Of a DNA stretch of 64,000 nt, positions 53,017 through 63,713 are shown one piece after another. Position 1 is the first letter of the stretch. The number at the start of each line of letters is the position of its first letter. Both the position numbers and the translations under genes were made by a program. Under the pieces are notes generated by a model that ran no database searches, was not told the DNA's origin, and was given only the letters and a program-made list of their open reading frames with translations. Source of the stretch: Streptomyces sp. Tu 3180. GTDB lineage: Bacteria; Actinomycetota; Actinomycetes; Streptomycetales; Streptomycetaceae. The stretch spans positions 4,256,001-4,320,000 of the forward strand of contig NZ_WOXS01000002.1 of NCBI RefSeq assembly GCF_009852415.1. The letters run 5' to 3'.

Positions 53017-54780
53017 ATGCATCGGTACAGGTCCCACACCTGCGGCGAGCTCCGCGCCTCTGACGTCGGCACCGACGTCCGGCTGAGTGGCTGGCTGCAC
53101 AATCGGCGCGACCTGGGCGGCATCCTCTTCATCGATCTGCGCGACCACTACGGCATCACGCAGCTCGTGGCCCGCCCGGGCACGGAGGCGTACGAGGCGC
53201 TGGACAAGCTGTCCAAGGAGACGGTGGTCCGCGTCGACGGCAAGGTCGTCTCGCGTGGCGCGGAGAACGTCAACCCCGAGCTGCCGACCGGTGAGGTCGA
53301 GGTCGAGGTCGGCACGGTGGAGGTGCTGGGCGCCGCCGCCCCGCTCCCCTTCACGATCAACACCGAGGACGGTGTCAACGAGGAGCGGCGCCTGGAGTAC
53401 CGCTTCCTGGATCTGCGCCGCGAGCGCATGCACCGCAACATCATGCTGCGTACGCAGGTCATCTCGGCGATCCGCCAGAAGATGACGGCGCTGGGCTTCA
53501 ACGAGATGACGACGCCGATCCTGAGCGCCACCTCCCCCGAGGGCGCCCGCGACTTCGTGGTCCCCTCGCGCCTCAACCCGGGCAAGTTCTACGCGCTGCC
53601 GCAGGCGCCGCAGCAGTTCAAGCAGCTGCTGATGATCTCCGGCTTCGACCGCTACTTCCAGATCGCGCCCTGCTTCCGTGACGAGGACGCCCGCGCGGAC
53701 CGTTCGCCGGGCGAGTTCTACCAGCTCGACGTGGAGATGTCCTTCGTCGAGCAGGAGGACGTCTTCCAGCCGATCGAGAAGCTGATGACCGAGCTGTTCG
53801 AGGAGTTCGGCAACGGCCGTCACGTGACGTCCCCGTTCCCGCGGATCCCGTTCCGCGAGGCGATGCTGAAGTACGGCTCCGACAAGCCGGACCTGCGCGC
53901 CAAGCTGGAGCTCGTCGACATCACCGACGTCTTCGAGGGCTCGGAGTTCAAGGCGTTCGCCGGCAAGCACGTGCGCGCGCTTCCGGTGCCGGACGTCTCC
54001 GGCCAGCCCCGCAAGTTCTTCGACCAGCTCGGCGACTTCGCGGTCTCCCAGGGCGCGAAGGGCCTGGCATGGGTGCGGGTCGGCGAGGACGGCTCGCTGA
54101 CCGGCCCGATCGCGAAGTTCCTGACGGAGGAGAACGTCGCGGAACTGACCAAGCGGCTCTCCCTGGCCCCCGGGCACGCGGTGTTCTTCGGCGCGGGCGA
54201 GTTCGACGAGGTCTCGAAGATCATGGGCGCGGTGCGGGTGGAGGCCGCCAAGCGGGCCGGGCAGTTCGAGGAGAACGTCTTCCGCTTCTGCTGGATCGTC
54301 GACTTCCCGATGTACGAGAAGGACGAGGAGACCGGCACGATCGACTTCTCGCACAACCCCTTCTCGATGCCGCAGGGCGGCCTGGAGGCTCTGCAGACCC
54401 AGGACCCGCTGGACATCCTGGGCTGGCAGTACGACATCGTCTGCAACGGTGTCGAGCTGTCCTCCGGCGCCATCCGGAACCACGAGCCGGAGATCATGCT
54501 CAAGGCCTTCGAGATCGCGGGCTACGACCGCGAGACGGTCGAGGAGAAGTTCGCCGGCATGCTCCGCGCGTTCCGCTTCGGCGCCCCGCCGCACGGCGGC
54601 ATCGCGCCCGGCGTCGACCGCATCGTCATGCTGCTCGCCGACGAGCCGAACATCCGCGAGACCATCGCCTTCCCGCTCAACGGCAATGCCCAGGACCTGA
54701 TGATGGGCGCGCCGACGGAGCTGGACGAGGCCCGCCTGAAGGAACTCCACCTGACGGTGCGCAAGCCGCAGCCGAAGTAA
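53017..54780 (+). CDS. aspS: Aspartyl-tRNA synthetase
   Basis: 587 residues, normal for the bacterial type. N-terminal OB-fold anticodon-binding domain (VRLSGWLHNRRDLGGILFID, about 24-43), class II motif 2 (FQIAPCFRDEDARADRSPGE near 216-235), bacterial GAD insertion (about 300-410), and motif 3 near the C-terminus (GAPPHGGIAPGVDRIVMLLA). It charges tRNA-Asp with aspartate. A parS site occupies its upstream gap. Followed by a strong terminator. Confidence 0.96.
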   Translation: MHRYRSHTCGELRASDVGTDVRLSGWLHNRRDLGGILFIDLRDHYGITQLVARPGTEAYEALDKLSKETVVRVDGKVVSRGAENVNPELPTGEVEVEVGTVEVLGAAAPLPFTINTEDGVNEERRLEYRFLDLRRERMHRNIMLRTQVISAIRQKMTALGFNEMTTPILSATSPEGARDFVVPSRLNPGKFYALPQAPQQFKQLLMISGFDRYFQIAPCFRDEDARADRSPGEFYQLDVEMSFVEQEDVFQPIEKLMTELFEEFGNGRHVTSPFPRIPFREAMLKYGSDKPDLRAKLELVDITDVFEGSEFKAFAGKHVRALPVPDVSGQPRKFFDQLGDFAVSQGAKGLAWVRVGEDGSLTGPIAKFLTEENVAELTKRLSLAPGHAVFFGAGEFDEVSKIMGAVRVEAAKRAGQFEENVFRFCWIVDFPMYEKDEETGTIDFSHNPFSMPQGGLEALQTQDPLDILGWQYDIVCNGVELSSGAIRNHEPEIMLKAFEIAGYDRETVEEKFAGMLRAFRFGAPPHGGIAPGVDRIVMLLADEPNIRETIAFPLNGNAQDLMMGAPTELDEARLKELHLTVRKPQPK

Positions 54781-54794
54781 CCCCGGCAGCAGCG

Positions 54795-54833
54795 GAGGGG
54801 CCCGGAACCGACCACATCGGTTCCGGGCCCCTC
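54795..54833 (+). terminator. Perfect 15-bp hairpin terminator after aspS
   Basis: GAGGGGCCCGGAACC (54795-54809) pairs fully with GGTTCCGGGCCCCTC (54819-54833), 9-base loop, 15 bp after the aspS stop and 14 bp before the end of the convergent Rpn-type gene, so probably bidirectional. Confidence 0.9.
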
Positions 54834-54846
54834 GCCGTGTGCGGGC

Positions 54847-55483
54847 CTAGGAAGCCGGGCTCTCCTCGGTGAAGAGGTCCTCCGCCCGCTCCACCGTGCC
54901 GGACCGGTCGAGCCAGTCGTTGAGGCGGTCGAGGTCGGTGCAGGTGGTGATGCGTTCGCGGACGTCGTCGGAGATCGCGAGTCCGCGCACCTCCAGAACC
55001 CGGAGAATTCCCTTGGCCTCGCCTCTGGCTTCGCCCTCGGCCTTGCCTTCGAGGTACTTCTCCTCGAACAGCGTCCTGTACCCAGGGAAATGGGTGATGA
55101 CGTTCTGCATCAGCTTTCTCCGGTTCTCCTTGCCCGGAGTGTCCTCCAGGCCGACTTCCCCCACCTCGAACCAGTAGTTCGTGGCGCTCGGCGTGCTTCG
55201 CGTGCAGGTACGCGATGTAGTACGCCCAGCTCTTCGCCTTGTCCGGGTCCTTCTTCGTCTGGGCCTCCACCGCCAGGACGAAGTGTTCTCCCATCTCGGG
55301 CTCGAACCTGAGCACCGTGTCCGCGCGGCGCTCGACCGGCCGGATCTCGGTGGCGTCGGGGGAGAGCTCGCGGAAGTCCGGCTTCGAGGGCGGCGGCAGG
55401 CCCAGTGCCTCGAAGACGGGGGCGAGGGCCTCCGGATGCTCCTGGAAGAGCCGGTGGGAGGCCTCGTGTGTCGCTGTGACCAT
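54847..55483 (-). pseudogene. Rpn/PD-(D/E)XK nuclease-type protein, internally deleted and frameshifted
   Basis: The N-terminal part (ATG 55483: MVTATHEASHRLFQEHPEAL, then DATEIRPVERRADTVLRFEP and AQTKKDPDKAKSWAYYIAYL) and the C-terminal part (YLEGKAEGEARGEAKGILRV, then ISDDVRERITTCTDLDRLND) belong to a family common in Streptomyces. They are in different frames. The switch is near 55190, where AYLHAKHAER would meet YWFEVGEVGLEDTPG, and the roughly 80-residue middle region usually found between them is missing. So this is an internal deletion that also shifted the frame, not a simple indel. Intact relatives look like PD-(D/E)XK (Rpn-like) nucleases or transposon-linked proteins. No transposase or terminal repeats nearby. 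Confidence 0.78.
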
Positions 55484-55584
55484 GAGCGCAAACCACGGCG
55501 CTCATGGTCAGTGCATCCGGCACATGCGGGTCATTCATCCGTTCGAGGATGGGAGAAACGTTCCCGCCGACCGGGGGCGTTGGG

Positions 55585-55950
55585 TCAGCGCGCCACGAAC
55601 TGGGTGAGGATGGCCTGGACCTCGTAGATGTCGACGCCCTTGGTGAAGGTCTTCTGGAGCGGGGTCGGGGAGCCCGAGATCCAGATCTTCAGCTCGGCGT
55701 CGAGGTCGAAGGTGCCGGCGGTCTCCACCGCGAAGTGGGTGATGCTGCGGTACGGGACGGAGTGGTACTCCACCTTCTTGCCGGTGATGCCCTGCTTGTC
55801 GACCAGGATCAGGCGGCGGTCGGTGAACAGGATGGTGTCGCGGATCAGCAGGAACGCGGCGTGCACCTGCTCGCCGTGGCCCAGCAGACGGGCGTAGTCC
55901 TGCTGCGCCTGCGCCGGGTCGACGGTGTGCGCGTTGCCGAAGAGTGCCAT
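55585..55950 (-). CDS. PH-domain-containing protein
   Basis: 121 residues. Bacterial pleckstrin-homology-like domain: LLIRDTILFTDRRLILVDKQ (about 33-52), KKVEYHSVPYRSITHFAVET and LDAELKIWISGSPTPLQKTF. No membrane helix. The ATG at 55950 has GGGGGG 9 bases upstream. Function unknown; conserved between metG and aspS in Streptomyces by my recollection of gene order. Confidence 0.85.
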   Translation of the reverse strand: MALFGNAHTVDPAQAQQDYARLLGHGEQVHAAFLLIRDTILFTDRRLILVDKQGITGKKVEYHSVPYRSITHFAVETAGTFDLDAELKIWISGSPTPLQKTFTKGVDIYEVQAILTQFVAR

Positions 55951-56015
55951 GGATGAAACCCCCCACGTGAGTGGCGGCGGCCGGACGGCCGCCTTCACGT
56001 GATCTTCGCAAAACG

Positions 56016-56054
56016 AGGGGCCCGGGAGAAGGCTCCACCGCTTCCCGGGCCCCT
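56016..56054 (-). terminator. Terminator after metG
   Basis: AGGGGCCCGGGA (56016-56027) pairs perfectly with TCCCGGGCCCCT (56043-56054), 15-base loop, 16 bp past the metG stop on the minus strand. Confidence 0.85.
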
Positions 56055-56069
56055 GCTGTTGCGAGCGCG

Positions 56070-57686
56070 TTACGCGGTCGGCTTCTCCTCGAGACGCGGG
56101 AACAGGACCGCGCCCTTGGTGACCGTCGAGCCGGCGGGCAGCCGGCCCCAGGTGCCGGCCTCCTGGACCCTCTGGTCCGCGAGGGCGCCGAGGGAGGCCT
56201 CCGCCCCGAGGGAGTCCCAGAGCTTCCGGGAGGTCTCCGGCATGACCGGGTTCAGCAGGACCGCCACCGCGCGGAGCGACTCCGCCGCCGTGTAGAGGAT
56301 CGTCGCGAGGCGGGCCCGGCCCTCGTCGGACGTGTCCTTCGCGACCTTCCAGGGCTCCTGCTCGGTGATGTAGCCGTTGACCTGCTTGACGAAGTCGAAG
56401 ACGGCCAGGATGCCCCCCTGGAAGTCCAGCTCGTCGCCGATCTTCCGGTCCGCCTCCGCGACCGCCTTCGCCAGGCCGTCGTGGATCGCCTTCTCGGCCT
56501 CGCCGTCGGCCGTCGACGCCGGCAGCTCGCCGCCGAAGTACTTGCCGACCATCGCCGCCACGCGGGAGGCGAGGTTGCCGTAGTCGTTGGCCAGCTCGCT
56601 GGTGTAGCGGGCGGAGAAGTCCTCCCAGGAGAAGGAGCCGTCCTGGCCGAAGGCGATGGCCCGCAGGAAGTACCAGCGGTACGCGTCCACGCCGAAGTGC
56701 GAGGTCAGGTCCTGCGGCTTGATGCCGGTCAGGTTGGACTTGCTCATCTTCTCGCCGCCGACCATCAGCCAGCCGTTCGCGGCGATCTTCCCGGGCAGGG
56801 GGAGACCCTGCGCCATCAGCATCGCCGGCCAGATGATCGCGTGGAAGCGGAGGATGTCCTTGCCGACCAGGTGGACGTCGGCCGGGAAGGTCGCCCCGAA
56901 CTTCTCCGGGTTCTCGTTGTAGCCGACCGCCGTGGCGTAGTTCAGCAGCGCGTCGACCCACACGTAGATCACGTGCTTGTCGTCCCACGGGACCGGCACG
57001 CCCCAGTCGAACGTCGAGCGGGAGATGGAGAGGTCCTGCAGGCCCTGGCGGACGAAGTTCACGACCTCGTTGCGCGCGGACTCGGGCTGGATGAAGCCCG
57101 GGTTGGCCTCGTAGTGGGCGAGCAGCTTGTCGCCGTACTCGCTCAGCTTGAAGAAGTAGTTCTCCTCGCTGAGGATCTCCACCGGCTTCTTGTGGATCGG
57201 GCACAGCTTCTGGCCCGCGTACTCGCCCTCGCCGTCGAGCAGCTCGCCGGGGAGCTTGTACTCCTCGCAGCCCACGCAGTACGGGCCCTCGTAGCTGCTC
57301 TTGTAGATCTCGCCCTTGTCGTAGAGATCCTGGACGAACTCCTGGACGCGGTCGGTGTGCCGCTTCTGCGTGGTGCGGATGAAGTCGTCGTTCGCGATGT
57401 CGAGGTGCTCCCAGAGGGGCTTCCAGGACTCGGTGACGAGCTTGTCGGCCCAGGCCTGGGGGGTGACCCCGTTGGCCTCGGCCGTGCGCATGATCTTCTG
57501 ACCGTGCTCGTCCGTGCCGGTGAGGTACCACACCTTCTCGCCGCGCTGACGGTGCCAGCGGGTGAGCACGTCGCCTGCGACGGTCGTATAGGCGTGGCCC
57601 AGGTGAGGAGCGTCGTTGACGTAGTAGATGGGGGTCGAGACGTAGTACGCCTTCGCCCCCTGCTTCTCGGATCCAGTGGCCGCCAT
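56070..57686 (-). CDS. metG: Methionyl-tRNA synthetase
   Basis: 538 residues. Class I synthetase with HLGHAY (HIGH motif, about 28-33) and KMSKSNL (KMSKS) near residue 304. A zinc-knuckle region has CVGCEEY and a later CPIH. It lacks the C-terminal tRNA-binding domain of the Escherichia enzyme, as in other actinobacteria. It charges initiator and elongator tRNA-Met. The ATG at 57686 starts MAATGSEKQGAKAYYVSTPI. Followed by a perfect hairpin terminator. Confidence 0.96.
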   Translation of the reverse strand: MAATGSEKQGAKAYYVSTPIYYVNDAPHLGHAYTTVAGDVLTRWHRQRGEKVWYLTGTDEHGQKIMRTAEANGVTPQAWADKLVTESWKPLWEHLDIANDDFIRTTQKRHTDRVQEFVQDLYDKGEIYKSSYEGPYCVGCEEYKLPGELLDGEGEYAGQKLCPIHKKPVEILSEENYFFKLSEYGDKLLAHYEANPGFIQPESARNEVVNFVRQGLQDLSISRSTFDWGVPVPWDDKHVIYVWVDALLNYATAVGYNENPEKFGATFPADVHLVGKDILRFHAIIWPAMLMAQGLPLPGKIAANGWLMVGGEKMSKSNLTGIKPQDLTSHFGVDAYRWYFLRAIAFGQDGSFSWEDFSARYTSELANDYGNLASRVAAMVGKYFGGELPASTADGEAEKAIHDGLAKAVAEADRKIGDELDFQGGILAVFDFVKQVNGYITEQEPWKVAKDTSDEGRARLATILYTAAESLRAVAVLLNPVMPETSRKLWDSLGAEASLGALADQRVQEAGTWGRLPAGSTVTKGAVLFPRLEEKPTA

Positions 57687-57732
57687 GGTCGAAATCCTAC
57701 TGGCCGCGGGGAGATCGACTCACACGCGTTTC

Positions 57733-57778
57733 GGGGGGTGGACGAGAGGGCTCCGGTTCCCTGCCTCGTCCACCCCCC
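57733..57778 (-). terminator. Terminator after the VWA protein gene
   Basis: GGGGGGTGGACGAG (57733-57746) pairs perfectly with CTCGTCCACCCCCC (57765-57778), 18-base loop, downstream of the minus-strand VWA gene and upstream of metG. Confidence 0.82.
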
Positions 57779-57819
57779 CGGGGGTGTCGCGTGCTCCTCC
57801 GTGTGTGCCGCGCGTGTCC

Positions 57820-60162
<2,343 letters not shown>

Positions 60163-60349
60163 GTGCGCAACCCTTCGCGTGAGTTGATGCCCGTCAATCC
60201 CTGGCCAGGACGGACACGTAAGGTTAGCGGCCCTCGTGGGCGATCTTGGGCAGGGTCGGGGGTCCGCCGCCGTGCCTGTCAAGGGCGGCATCCGGCCTGC
60301 CGACGGGGCGGGGCGGCCGGCCCGCGCAACTCCCTTAGCGCCGCCGCGG

Positions 60350-60371
60350 CTTCACCTTCCGTTCACCCGGG
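60350..60371 (+). promoter_or_regulatory. PHO box (PhoP binding) upstream of phoX
   Basis: Two 11-bp direct repeat units, CTTCACCTTCC (60350-60360) and GTTCACCCGGG (60361-60371), match the Streptomyces PhoP unit (GTTCACC core). It lies 70 bp before the phoX GTG, so expression is probably induced by phosphate limitation. Confidence 0.78.
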
Positions 60372-60440
60372 TGTCCGGCTACCGCACATATGTGCTCCTA
60401 CGGTCGCGCTGACTACCACGGGCACCCAAGGAGAGAAGAC

Positions 60441-62510
60441 GTGCGCAAGCTGCTGCCGTTGATCGGAACGCCGTCCGGATCGCACCCCGGCGGCCGGTCC
60501 GCCATGACCTGTCGTTTCCGGTGTGGTGACGCCTGCTTCCACGAGGTGCCCAACACCAGCTCCAACGAGTACGTCGGTGACGTCATCGCCGGCGCCCTCA
60601 GCCGCCGGTCCATGATGCGGGCCGCCGCCGTCGTCACGGTCGCCGCGGCCGGTGCCGGCGCGGTCGGCGTCGCGGGCGCGCCCGAGGCGCAGGCGGCCCC
60701 CGCCGCCAAGGGCGGTCCCCGCAAACCCGAGGGTGCCCGCGGGCTGCGGTTCACGCCCGTCGCGCCCAACACCGCCGACGCCGTCACCGTGCCGGAGGGC
60801 TACCGGCAGGACGTGGTCATCCGCTGGGGCGAGCCCATCCTGCGCGGCGCGCCGGCCTTCGACCCGGAGAAGCAGACCGCCAAGGCGCAGGCCGGTCAGT
60901 TCGGGTACAACTGCGACTTCCTGGCGCTGCTCCCGCTCCGCGGCGAGCACGGCCGGCAGCTGCTCGTCGCCAACCACGAGTACACCGACGAGATCCTCAT
61001 GTTCCGGGACTACGACCCGGAGAACCCCACCCGGGAGCAGGTGGAGATCGCCTGGGCCGCGCACGGCCTGGCGGTGGTCGCGGTGGAGGAGGACCGTCGC
61101 GGCGGGAACCTGACGCCCGTCACCCGGCACCACCTCAACCGGCGTCTGACCGCCACCTCCGAGTTCCGGCTCACCGGGCCCGTCGCCGGGTCCGACCTGG
61201 TGAAGACCTCCGCCGACCCGAGCGGCACCAAGGTGCTCGGCACCCTCAACAACTGCTCCGGCGGCACCACCCCGTGGGGCACCACGCTGCACGGCGAGGA
61301 GAACTTCAACCAGTACTTCGCGAACAGCAGCCGCGCCACCGACAAGCGGTACGGGATCGGCACCGGCGCCACCGAGCGCAAGTGGGAGCGTTTCGACAAG
61401 CGGTTCGACGTCGCCCAGGAGCCGAACGAGGTGCACCGGTTCGGGTACGTCGTCGAGCTCGACCCGTACGACCCGGACTCCACCCCGCGCAAGCACACCG
61501 CGCTCGGCCGGTTCAAGCACGAGGCCGCGACCGTGCGGCTGACGCACGACGGGCGGCCGGTCGTGTACTCCGGTGACGACGAGCGCTTCGACTACTTCTA
61601 CAAGTTCGTCAGCAGCAAGCGGATGCGGCACGGCGACAGCCGCTCGGCGCGCGAGCACAACCTGACGCTGCTCGACGAGGGCACGCTGTACGTCGCCAAG
61701 CTCACCGGCGACTCCCCGGCCATCGAGATCGACGGCACCGGCAAGCTCCCGAAGGACGGCGAGTTCGACGGCAGCGGCGAGTGGATCCCGCTGGCCACCG
61801 CCACCGCCGACGGCGCCGTCTCGCACGTCGAGGGCATGACCGCCGAGGAGGTCTTCGTCTTCACGCGGCTGGCCGGCGACAAGGTGGGCGCCACCAAGAT
61901 GGACCGCCCCGAGGACATCGAGCCCAACCCGGTCACCGGCAAGGTGTACGTCGCGCTCACCAACAACTCCAACCGCGGCAAGGCCGGTTACGCCGCCGCC
62001 GACGAGGCCAACCCGCGCAACGCCAACAAGCACGGCCACGTGCTGGAGCTGACCGAGCGCTGGAACCGGCCGGAGAGCACCCGCTTCGCCTGGTCGCTGT
62101 TCCTGGTCGCGGGCGACCCGGAGGACCCGGCGACCTACTTCGCCGGCTTCCCGAAGGAGTCCGTCAGCCCGATCTCCTGCCCGGACAACGTCGCCTTCGA
62201 CGACCACGGCAACCTGTGGATCTCCACCGACGGCAGCGCCCTCGGCTCCCACGACGGCCTCTTCGGCGTCGCCACGCGCGGGGACCGGCGCGGTGAGCTG
62301 AAGCAGTTCCTGACCGTGCCGAACGGTGCGGAGACCTGCGGTCCGATCATCCAGGACCGGCGCGTCCTGGTCGCCGTGCAGCACCCGGGCGAGGTCGACG
62401 GCGCGTCGGTGGAGAAGCCGGCCAGCACCTGGCCCGACGGTCCCGGCAGCTACGTCCGTCCCGCCGTGGTCGCGGTGTGGCGTGCGGACGGGCGGGACAT
62501 CGGCGTCTGA
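60441..62510 (+). CDS. phoX: PhoX-type alkaline phosphatase (DUF839), Tat-exported
   Basis: 689 residues from GTG 60441 with AAGGAGAG 6 bases upstream. A twin-arginine signal lies well inside the start (SRRSMMRAAAVVTVAAAGAG near 54-73), with AQAAP at the cleavage site. The PhoX beta-propeller (DUF839) follows: LLVANHEYTDEILMFRDYDP, TPWGTTLHGEENFNQYF and PEDIEPNPVTGKVYVALTNN are the Ca/Fe-binding and substrate regions. It releases phosphate from esters outside the cell. The PHO box at 60350-60371 explains its control. A perfect palindrome follows the stop. Confidence 0.92.
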   Translation: MRKLLPLIGTPSGSHPGGRSAMTCRFRCGDACFHEVPNTSSNEYVGDVIAGALSRRSMMRAAAVVTVAAAGAGAVGVAGAPEAQAAPAAKGGPRKPEGARGLRFTPVAPNTADAVTVPEGYRQDVVIRWGEPILRGAPAFDPEKQTAKAQAGQFGYNCDFLALLPLRGEHGRQLLVANHEYTDEILMFRDYDPENPTREQVEIAWAAHGLAVVAVEEDRRGGNLTPVTRHHLNRRLTATSEFRLTGPVAGSDLVKTSADPSGTKVLGTLNNCSGGTTPWGTTLHGEENFNQYFANSSRATDKRYGIGTGATERKWERFDKRFDVAQEPNEVHRFGYVVELDPYDPDSTPRKHTALGRFKHEAATVRLTHDGRPVVYSGDDERFDYFYKFVSSKRMRHGDSRSAREHNLTLLDEGTLYVAKLTGDSPAIEIDGTGKLPKDGEFDGSGEWIPLATATADGAVSHVEGMTAEEVFVFTRLAGDKVGATKMDRPEDIEPNPVTGKVYVALTNNSNRGKAGYAAADEANPRNANKHGHVLELTERWNRPESTRFAWSLFLVAGDPEDPATYFAGFPKESVSPISCPDNVAFDDHGNLWISTDGSALGSHDGLFGVATRGDRRGELKQFLTVPNGAETCGPIIQDRRVLVAVQHPGEVDGASVEKPASTWPDGPGSYVRPAVVAVWRADGRDIGV

Positions 62511-62518
62511 CGCCCGGG

Positions 62519-62544
62519 CGTCACGGCGCCGCGGCGCCGTGACG
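62519..62544. terminator. Perfect palindrome between convergent phoX and snpR
   Basis: CGTCACGGCGCCG joined to its complement CGGCGCCGTGACG (62519-62544), a 26-bp perfect dyad in the 66-bp convergent gap. A likely bidirectional terminator, although the absent loop makes it unusual. Confidence 0.72.
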
Positions 62545-62576
62545 TTCCCGCGCCCCGTGCCGGGGTACGCGTGCCG

Positions 62577-63518
62577 TCACGGGAGGGCTGGAGCGGGTGA
62601 CCCCGACCCACCGCGTTCCAGCCACTCCCGGTACGCCGGCGCCTGACGCGCCGCTTCCCGGTACGCCTCGGCCAGGTCGGGGTAGACGCCCTCCAGCTCC
62701 GTGTCCGTCCGGGCCGCCAGCAGCAGCCGCACCCCGAGCGGGTCGCCGTGCAGCCGGCGGACCGCCGTCTCGGGGCGGGAGGGCGAGGTCGGCTGGCAGA
62801 CGGTGACGACCTCGCCGGTGGCGACCAGGGACGCGGCGGTGTGGTAGTCGCCGTGCAGGACCGGGGGGTCGAGGCCGGCGGCGCGCAGGACGCGGCGCAC
62901 GGCGTCCCACTCGCCGTCGACCGTCGGGTCGATCATCCAGCGGTCCCGGGCCAGGTCGGACAGGTGGACGACCGGGTGCGCGGCGGCCGGGTGGTCGGCC
63001 GGCAGGGAGACGAACTGCGGTTCCCGCTCGACGAGCACCCGGGTGCGCAGGGTCGGGGGGACGTGCAGCGGGCACCCCTCCACCTCGTGCACGAAGGCCA
63101 CGTCGAGCTGGCCCTCGGCCACCATGCGCAGCAGGGCGTTGGCGGAGACGTCCATGTGCAGGGTGGGTTCCCGGACGTGCCGGCGCAGTCGGCGCAGCCA
63201 GCCCGCCAGCGCCCGGCTGGCGGTGGAGCCGATGCGCAGGTTCCGTCCGCCGACGGCGGCGGCGCGGGCCTCGGTGACCAGGGAGCCCAGCTCGGCCACG
63301 AGCGGGCGGGCGCGGCTGAGGACCAGCCGGCCCAGCGGGGTGGGGCGGCAGCCGGTGTGCGCGCGGACGAACAGCGCACCGCCCAGCTCCTGCTCGATGC
63401 GCCGCAACTGGGTGCTCAACGACGGCTGAGCGACGCCGAGCTGGCGTGCGGCTCGGTGCAGGCTGCCGGTGTCGGCGATGGCGCACAGCGCCCTGAGGTG
63501 CCTGACCTCAAGCTCCAT
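62577..63518 (-). CDS. snpR: LysR-family regulator of snapalysin (SnpR-type)
   Basis: 313 residues. N-terminal LysR helix-turn-helix (MELEVRHLRALCAIADTGSL, then HRAARQLGVAQPSLSTQLRR), followed by the periplasmic-type effector domain (about 90-290). Streptomyces genomes keep a LysR gene (snpR/mprR) divergent from the small neutral protease gene and needed for its expression. A T-N11-A dyad lies between them. The name rests on this arrangement. Confidence 0.85.
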   Translation of the reverse strand: MELEVRHLRALCAIADTGSLHRAARQLGVAQPSLSTQLRRIEQELGGALFVRAHTGCRPTPLGRLVLSRARPLVAELGSLVTEARAAAVGGRNLRIGSTASRALAGWLRRLRRHVREPTLHMDVSANALLRMVAEGQLDVAFVHEVEGCPLHVPPTLRTRVLVEREPQFVSLPADHPAAAHPVVHLSDLARDRWMIDPTVDGEWDAVRRVLRAAGLDPPVLHGDYHTAASLVATGEVVTVCQPTSPSRPETAVRRLHGDPLGVRLLLAARTDTELEGVYPDLAEAYREAARQAPAYREWLERGGSGSPAPALP

Positions 63519-63612
63519 GCCCTGGAAGGGTAAAGCGGAAGTTCAGGTTTCACCAGATCCACAAAAGCCGCTCGAACAGGCGGAGTTGGGCAGACGGCGA
63601 CGTATCCGAAGG

Positions 63613-63629
63613 GATAGCGCGGGCCTATC
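63613..63629. promoter_or_regulatory. LysR-type operator between snpR and snpA
   Basis: GATAG-(7 bases)-CTATC, perfect arms, containing T(63615)-N11-A(63627), the LysR-family box. It is 95 bp before the snpR ATG and 84 bp before the snpA ATG. Probable SnpR binding site. Confidence 0.68.
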
Positions 63630-63713
63630 TCCGGTTGCCATCATCACAGCCGCCGTACGGGCGCGGACACTCGCCGGTGACACGTGACTCACCCCCACCC
63701 CCAGGAGTCATCG

